The notes under the pieces are model-generated. The model was not told where the DNA came from. It did not search any database and saw only the letters and a program-made list of their open reading frames with translations. Both the position numbers and the translations under genes were made by a program. From Maniola hyperantus (taxonomy: Eukaryota; Arthropoda; Insecta; Lepidoptera; Nymphalidae): 64,000 nucleotides of DNA. Positions 47,201-56,200 of the stretch are shown here, piece after piece. Position 1 is the first letter of the stretch. Each line of letters begins with the position of its first letter. The stretch lies in contig NC_048552.1 of assembly GCF_902806685.2 (NCBI RefSeq), forward strand, positions 12,427,662-12,491,661, given 5' to 3'.

Positions 47201-50200
47201 ATCGCAGTACATAGGATCAGCCGCGGCGGGCTATCGGCCCCTGCCGCAGGCGCCGCGGGAGACCGTGGGCGCGAGCTTGCGAGAGGCCACCGCTGCGCCC
47301 ATCACCACACAAGTCTCTGATGACGCGCAGGTGTGTCAGATCGCGACCAGTACACAGTAGGATCTCTATCGCAGTACATAGGATCAGCCGCGGCGGGCTA
47401 TCGGCCCCTGCCGCAGGCGCCGCGGGAGACCGTGGGCGCGAGCTTGCGAGAGGCCACCGCTGCGCCCATCACCACACAAGTCTCTGATGACGCGCAGGTG
47501 TGTCAGATCGCGACCAGTACACAGTAGGATCTCTATCGCAGTACATAGGATCAGCCGCGGCGGGCTATCGGCCCCTGCCGCAGGCGCCGCGGGAGACCGT
47601 GGGCGCGAGCTTGCGAGAGGCCACCGCTGCGCCCATCACCACACAAGTCTCTGATGACGCGCAGGTGTGTCAGATCGCGACCAGTACACAGTAGGATCTC
47701 TATCGCAGTACATAGGATCAGCCGCGGCGGGCTATCGGCCCCTGCCGCAGGCGCCGCGGGAGACCGTGGGCGCGAGCTTGCGAGAGGCCACCGCTGCGCC
47801 CATCACCACACAAGTCTCTGATGACGCGCAGGTGTGTCAGATCGCGACCAGTACACAGTAGGATCTCTATCGCAGTACATAGGATCAGCCGCGGCGGGCT
47901 ATCGGCCCCTGCCGCAGGCGCCGCGGGAGACCGTGGGCGCGAGCTTGCGAGAGGCCACCGCTGCGCCCATCACCACACAAGTCTCTGATGACGCGCAGGT
48001 GTGTCAGATCGCGACCAGTACACAGTAGGATCTCTATCGCAGTACATAGGATCAGCCGCGGCGGGCTATCGGCCCCTGCCGCAGGCGCCGCGGGAGACCG
48101 TGGGCGCGAGCTTGCGAGAGGCCACCGCTGCGCCCATCACCACACAAGTCTCTGATGACGCGCAGGTGTGTCAGATCGCGACCAGTACACAGTAGGATCT
48201 CTATCGCAGTACATAGGATCAGCCGCGGCGGGCTATCGGCCCCTGCCGCAGGCGCCGCGGGAGACCGTGGGCGCGAGCTTGCGAGAGGCCACCGCTGCGC
48301 CCATCACCACACAAGTCTCTGATGACGCGCAGGTGTGTCAGATCGCGACCAGTACACAGTAGGATCTCTATCGCAGTACATAGGATCAGCCGCGGCGGGC
48401 TATCGGCCCCTGCCGCAGGCGCCGCGGGAGACCGTGGGCGCGAGCTTGCGAGAGGCCACCGCTGCGCCCATCACCACACAAGTCTCTGATGACGCGCAGG
48501 TGTGTCAGATCGCGACCAGTACACAGTAGGATCTCTATCGCAGTACATAGGATCAGCCGCGGCGGGCTATCGGCCCCTGCCGCAGGCGCCGCGGGAGACC
48601 GTGGGCGCGAGCTTGCGAGAGGCCACCGCTGCGCCCATCACCACACAAGTCTCTGATGACGCGCAGGTGTGTCAGATCGCGACCAGTACACAGTAGGATC
48701 TCTATCGCAGTACATAGGATCAGCCGCGGCGGGCTATCGGCCCCTGCCGCAGGCGCCGCGGGAGACCGTGGGCGCGAGCTTGCGAGAGGCCACCGCTGCG
48801 CCCATCACCACACAAGTCTCTGATGACGCGCAGGTGTGTCAGATCGCGACCAGTACACAGTAGGATCTCTATCGCAGTACATAGCATCAGCCGCGGCGGG
48901 CTATCGGCCCCTGCCGCAGGCGCCGCGGGAGACCGTGGGCGCGAGCTTGCGAGAAGCCACCGCTGCGCCCATCACCAGGCCTCGTTTCTGGCATATCCGT
49001 CTCTTTCTACATCGTATTCCTCATTGCTGAGTTCATGACCCATTTCATTTCATTAATCACAATGGTCTCCACTCCAGAACGCAAGCGCAGTGTGGGACGA
49101 CCTCCAACCCGCTGGACTGACGACCTTAAGAAGGTAGCGGGAAGTGAGTGGGTGAGGAAGGCGGAGGATCATGTGTGGTGGCGCGCTTTAGGGAAGGCAT
49201 ATGTCCAGCAGTGGACGCAAACAGGCTGATTGATTGATTGAATCACAATGTTGGCTTTTGTGAAATAATAATGCGTTGGTCTCCCCATGTCCTTTAGTAT
49301 AGCAAAAATGGCATATCAAAACAAAATCATTACTAACGTGTACTAAAATAGTTTGAGCAGAAAAACAAGACCTTCTACTCGGAGCCGGACAGTGATGGAT
49401 CAGCGTCTTCATCTTCAGGGTCTGCTGCTTCCAGCAGCTCCGAGGAGTCAGATGAGTGAGTACTTTGAAACTTGAAAATACTAATTATTTGTTCATTGAC
49501 ACATTTTAATTTTTAAGGTTCCGTACGTCAAAAGGAAAAACGTAACCCATATAGGATCACTTTGTTGTCTGTCTGTCTGTCTGTTGGTCTGTCAAGAAAC
49601 CTACAGGGTACTTCCCGTAGACCTAGATTCATGAAATTTGGCAGGTAGGTAGGTCTTATAGCAGACATTAGGGGAAAAGTCTGAAAGTCGTGAATTTGTG
49701 GTCACATCACATTGGACTGTTTAATGCCATCTAGTAGCGACACTTTGCAGTTATCGAAACTACTTTCAAAGGCACATATTACAATGTAGCTCTAAGAACG
49801 AGATTTTTTTTTTTTTTTTTTTAAATTAAACAGTCGCTTCAATTAAACAGTCGCTTCAGTACTGAGTTAACATACATATATCACCAATTTCGTCACTGGC
49901 AGTAAGCGAGACCGTGGCCGAGTGGTCAAGGCATAGTAGTAATTTCATTGAAGCGTAGGTAAACACTAAAAAATTATAAAAAAATTACAGTTCTTACTTG
50001 AGTGTACCAAGTGTGTGTGTGTGTGTGTATGTAATATAACCGCTGCTTGTATCTCACCAGGGAAGAAGAAACAAACAATGTTCTCGAACGCAAAAAAGAG
50101 GAAAAAACTAAAAAAAGCAGCAATTATAAGTAAGTTTGTAAAAACACATCCACTTACAGTATACTCAGCACGAAGTATAGGATGTACATTTTTTTAATCT

Positions 50201-53200
50201 AAATATATAAAAAGAAAAGGTGACTGACTGACTGACTGACTGATCTATCAACGTACAGTCCAAACTACTGGGCGGATCGGGCTGAAATTTGGCATGCAGA
50301 TAGCTATTATGACGTAGGCAGCCGCTAAGAAATGATTTTTGTAAATTCAACCCCTAGGGGGGTGAAATAGGGGTTTGAAATTTGTGTAGTCCACGCGGAC
50401 GAAGTCGCGAGCATAAGCTAGTTAAATTTAAAACTGTCAAACTGTGTCTGTCCTTTTCATATAACATTAATAAAAAGAGGATGGGAATGCTCTTAAATTT
50501 AGTTGTGCTCAAAATCAGTACCATTGTCTTCGAAGAAAACAATCTTTCAGGTCATCAAACTCCGGTACATCGGATTCAGAGTCTGACAGTGAATCTTCCT
50601 CTGGCTCGGAGAGTGAGTCGGAGAATTCCGAGACCAGTGAAGAGAAGAAGGATACCAAAAAAGAGAATCAGAAGGTTTGTATTCTTTAAAATCTAAATGA
50701 AGATTTGTTGTTGATTTAAAAACGGTTAGCGCCCACTGAGATTTTTGCTTCTATCATTTGTATGGGATCACGTACAGTACAGAAAGTAATGTACATCGAC
50801 CTTTAGAATGACGTTTCGGCTTTGTAGAGCGTTGTCTCTGTCACTCATACCTACTTATATGACATTTTGTATGTCTCAACGACAGAGACACCGCTCTACA
50901 AATCTGCTATCTCCTTCTATAGATCGATGTACATTACTTTCTGCCGCGTACTGTAACAAAGATAGGTCTATCTATACTACTATAACTTCTTTCCGCCGAT
51001 AGGGTATATATAGTTTTTATTTCACGATACGAAAAGATTGATTGTAACTTATATTCATAGCATTACTTTTGATTAAACTTAAAATCAAGCTGTGATAGCC
51101 AAGTGGTTAGGACGTACGCCTTCTAATCGGAGGTCGGGGGTTCGATCCCGTGCACGCACCTCTAACTTTTCGGAGTTATGTGCGTTTTAAGTAATTAAAT
51201 ATCACTCGCTTTAACGGTGAAGGAAAACATCGTGAGGAAACCTGCATGTCTGAGAGTTCTCCATAATGTTCTCAAAGGTGTGTGAAGTCTACCAATCCGC
51301 ACATGGCCAGCGTGGTAGACTATGGCCAAAATCCTTCTCACTCTGAGAGGAGACCCGTGCTCTGTAGTGAGCCGGCGATGGGTTGATCATGATGATGATG
51401 ATGATGAAACTTAAAATAGGCTATTTCAAGAACTATGGGTCATCTTCCATAGGAACCTCCAAAAGCAGAAGTAAACGACAAGAAGAATGATAAATCCAAC
51501 TTGGAACTGCTTCTGGAGCTGGACGAAGTGGCCAGCTCTCTGCCCACCATGACGCCCACGTGTGGGGGCTTCCTGTCCCCGCCCACTACCCTGCCGCCAG
51601 GAGTTGGAGATGGTAAGGATGCCTTAGGACACTCAATAGTCTTAATAATTGTTGGCCAAAGTTTTAGATACTTTTTGTTTATGTATGTAGTTTGTTGCAT
51701 AATGGTCCCTTGGTAACCCAGGTGACAGCATCACCCCCGTGGGCCCCTCCCTGGTGCCCTCAGCTCAGGTGGAGATGATCCCCCGCGTGATGTCCCGAGG
51801 CCTGGGCGCCACGCGGCAGTGGGGCCGCGCGCCGCACCTCTACTCGCACAAGATGTGCGCCATAGAGATCAGCTTCACCAACCACACGCCCGACGTGCTG
51901 GAGAACATACGCGTCAACAAGAAGGTGAGTCATGGTGGCCCCCCCTGGTGCCCTCAGCTCAGGTGGAGATGATCCCCCGCGTGATGTCCCGAGGCCTGGG
52001 CGCCACGCGGCAGTGGGGCCGCGCGCCGCACCTCTACTCGCACAAGATGTGCGCCATAGAGATCAGCTTCACCAACCACACGCCCGACGTGCTGGAGAAC
52101 ATACGCGTCAACAAGAAGGTGAGTCATGGTGGCCCCCCCTGGTGCCCTCAGCTCAGGTGGAGATGATCCCCCGCGTGATGTCCCGAGGCCTGGGCGCCAC
52201 GCGGCAGTGGGGCCGCGCGCCGCACCTCTACTCGCACAAGATGTGCGCCATAGAGATCAGCTTCACCAACCACACGCCCGACGTGCTGGAGAACATACGC
52301 GTCAACAAGAAGGTGAGTCATGGTGGCCCCCCCTGGTGCCCTCAGCTCAGGTGGAGATGATCCCCCGCGTGATGTCCCGAGGCCTGGGCGCCACGCGGCA
52401 GTGGGGCCGCGCGCCGCACCTCTACTCGCACAAGATGTGCGCCATAGAGATCAGCTTCACCAACCACACGCCCGACGTGCTGGAGAACATACGCGTCAAC
52501 AAGAAGGTGAGTCATGGTGGCCCCCCCTGGTGCCCTCAGCTCAGGTGGAGATGATCCCCCGCGTGATGTCCCGAGGCCTGGGCGCCACGCGGCAGTGGGG
52601 CCGCGCGCCGCACCTCTACTCGCACAAGATGTGCGCCATAGAGATCAGCTTCACCAACCACACGCCCGACGTGCTGGAGAACATACGCGTCAACAAGAAG
52701 GTGAGTCATGGTGGCCCCCCCTGGTGCCCTCAGCTCAGGTGGAGATGATCCCCCGCGTGATGTCCCGAGGCCTGGGCGCCACGCGGCAGTGGGGCCGCGC
52801 GCCGCACCTCTACTCGCACAAGATGTGCGCCATAGAGATCAGCTTCACCAACCACACGCCCGACGTGCTGGAGAACATACGCGTCAACAAGAAGGTGAGT
52901 CATGGTGGCCCCCCCTGGTGCCCTCAGCTCAGGTGCAGATGATCCCCCAGGGGTCCTGACAAGAAACAGCATCTAAAATCGAATCGAAATCGGAATGACG
53001 ATACGACTTGACATCCAAGCCATGGCATTGGAGTTTTTCGACGTGCTGATGACGAAAGTGAAGTCTATTTTTAAATCCAAGACGGCTGACTTTTCACATT
53101 AACAATAAGGGTAATAACCATTTTTAGCAGTTTTCGAGGTACTAATCAAGAAAATGTCATCAATTTTCAATTCAAAATATAAGCTAATTTTCAATTTTCA

Positions 53201-56200
53201 ATTTAAAATATAAGCTAAAATCCTATTATATTAACAAATTGTAATGATCCCCATTTTTGTATAAAATGTAATAAGTGTATCTATAAACAATGCAAATTGT
53301 TAATAGAAGCACCATTATTATATATTAAGAAGTAGACGGAATGACACACTTTTTAAACCTTCGTGGTTTTTTGCTGTGTCTAAATTGGATTTGTTACACA
53401 TTCTTTATGTTGGTAGGTAATTAAAAAAAAAAAAAACCAAAATAATTTTTAAAGACCCTAAGTTTCACTTCTTTCCCTGTAAAATTGGATACATGCACCC
53501 ATTTATTACCCTTGCTAACAATATTTGCGTACACATAAACTTAGCGTTACCATGACAATTAATTAATATTTTTAGACTCTAACCGGAGCTCGTTCGATTC
53601 ACGAGTTCGCGCCAATCCCACGGCTGGGTCCCGGCGCTACTGCGAGTGGGACTCTGGGCGTGGACTTTGCTGACTCGATACAACCCATCGAGTTTACTGT
53701 CATCAGCTCTTTAGGTAAGCTACTTGTACTAATCCATTGTCATATCAAAGTAGCCATTACAATTTTTGTAGTTCACTTCCTAAAATTACGTCAAAGTTTA
53801 CTATGAATAAAAAAAATGGCAGTCATGATAGTACAAGGTAGATTTTATTATACAGTGTGCATTATTCAATACAATATTTAAGAAGTTTCGCTTTTGTCGG
53901 ATGCCCCACGATACCTTAGTGCTATTTTTTTTAATCAGGTGTGTTAGCCTAGTGGTTAGGACGTCCGCCTCCTAATCGGAGGTCGGGGGTTCCATCCCGG
54001 GCACTTTTCGGAGTTATGTGCGTTTTAAGTAATTAAATATCACTTGCTTTGACGGTGAAGAAAACCATTGTGAAGAAACCTGCACGCCTTAGATACTCCA
54101 GAATATTCTCAAAGGTGTGTGAAGTCTGCCAATCCGCACTTGGCCAAAACCCTTCTTACTCTGAAAGAAGAGACCCGTGCTCTGTAGTGAGCCGGTGATG
54201 GGTGGATCATGATGATGATGATTTTTGAATGTGAATAGGTGAGGTGTCCGTGTCCATCACCCCACCGGTGGGCGAGCTGATGCGGTCTGTCACCATGTCG
54301 GAGAGCAAGTGGGATGCTGAGCAGAGGAAGCTGAGAGGCATGACTGAGGTAACGTCACAGTTCACTGCCAATGATAGTCTGCGACAAGTTGAGATGGCAA
54401 TCAGGGTGTGAGGCGGGGAGACGCCCCGCACACCGCGGAGGCTGTGACTTGAAACTTGCTTGCTTGTCGAGGCTTGTGATATGAAACTTGTAACAAAACC
54501 TCGAGGCTTCACCTATACTGGCAGGCTATATAGGCTAGAATAGAATAGAATAGAATAGAATAGAATAGAATAGAATAGAATATGTTATATTCAAGTAGAC
54601 TTTTTACAAGCGCTTTCGAATAGATAGGACGACATGAGCCGTCCGTCGTGGCAGATTGACCAACAATTAGAGTAGCTACTATATTTTTATATCTCTCATT
54701 TCACGTCATACTTGGCTCAAATAGGTATTATGCGTACAAAATGACTTTTCACGTACCGTTTCAACTTGTTGTGTCAATTTTCATGTCAAAAGTACGCTTT
54801 TAGTCCTTATTTTCATACTTTTGACATGATTTTTTTTGTTAAAATGGCGCGTGAGAAGTCATTTTGTGCGGACTATACCTAACATTTGACAGATTCAGGG
54901 TCAAACCGAGAGTTTGTGACATTGTAGCTCTCATTCTACCGCAATCGAAAAGCCACTGCGCGATTGCGGGAGAATGACAGCTACAATGTCACGATCGCAA
55001 TCACCTCTGATTGGTTGACGCTCGCTCACTATTGGCTACAATGCATTGTTGCAACAAGATTTTTTTTTTTTTTCTCTCTCAATTGTTCTGATTGGCTGAA
55101 TTTGTGCGATTCTTGTTGCAACAATGCATTGTAGCCAATAGTGGGCGAACGTTAACCAATCAGAGGTGATTGCAATCGTGACATTGTAGCTGTCATTCTA
55201 CCACAATCGAGCAGCGGCTGTGGCCCTACCGCGGTTGTTTGACAGCTACAATGTCACGATCGCAATCGTCTCTGATTGGTTAATGCTCGCTCACTATTGG
55301 CCACAATGCATTGTTGCAACAAGAATCGCACAAATTCAGCCAATCAGAACAATTGAGATTGTAATAATGATTGATGCAGGTTTTAGACAATCGCCCTGCT
55401 GATCTTATTGCTTGACGTTAAGATTTGAACACAAGAACAGAATTGTGCTATCTCGCTTCTAATTCGCGCATAGGCAACAGCCAATAGCAGACGGACGCGT
55501 GTTATGATTGGCTGAGACATTTTCCGCCATTCAAAAATAAGATTTCTGCGCAGGTACATCAGCTTATTTAAGTGGTAGTAATGGCCCCGATTTTCTAGTC
55601 TCTCTCTAAACTAAATTTAGAGTATCTGCATCCTTTTCTTTTTACTAATGCTAAAAAAGGAACGGAACATGACTTTCACATTTAAAGACTCTAAATTTTA
55701 GTGCACAATACAAATTTAAACGGTAGGTTCGCGAGTGCATGCTAAAATCACGGGTTTCACCATCTAAAAATTAAATTTAAAACTGTCAAACTGTGTCTGT
55801 CCTTTTCATATTACATTACTAAGAAGAGCATGCGAATACTCTAAAATTAGGTTGTGCTCAGAATTAGCCCCAATGTAATTGTATAATTTTTCAGTGCAAT
55901 AAACAAGCAGCGAAACTCGAAGACGAGTCTGCGATCTGTAAACGAGTGTTTGAGACTGCTAATGTGGCCTGCGTCACCTCTACCGGGAACTCCCTCAGGT
56001 AAATGTTTACTGGCCAACCCATAGCCGGCTCACTACAGAGCAAGGCGGGGTGATTACGTAAAACGTTGCAGTAGCGACAGCAACGCGACAGCAGTAGCAA
56101 TGCGAAAGTTCATTTGCTGTGTCTCTTCTTCTTATTTTGCTTCGTGTCTATTTTATTTTATTTTATTCGTTTATTTGCAATCAACAGCGATACATACAAT

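Noticed and set aside
41487..49030. About 45 near-identical 64-codon open frames
   Set aside because: They start in the intron-exon junction (GTGTGTCAGATCG gives an ATG only through frame shift) and end at the repeated TAG. They are the AP3B1 exon 13 copies read in tandem, not separate genes.
49035..49229. 64-codon frame with RKRSVGRPPTRWTDD as a host gene
   Set aside because: It is the C-terminal tail of a 5'-truncated LINE reverse transcriptase, with other decayed copies in the window.
51091..51165. tRNA gene with good A and B boxes
   Set aside because: The head continues into the SINE body and tail repeated at 53937-54225 and 58254-58546.
51739..52972. Overlapping 77-142 codon frames around 52 kb
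   Set aside because: Alternative frames through the exon 18 array; the true frame is fixed by splice phase with exons 17 and 19.
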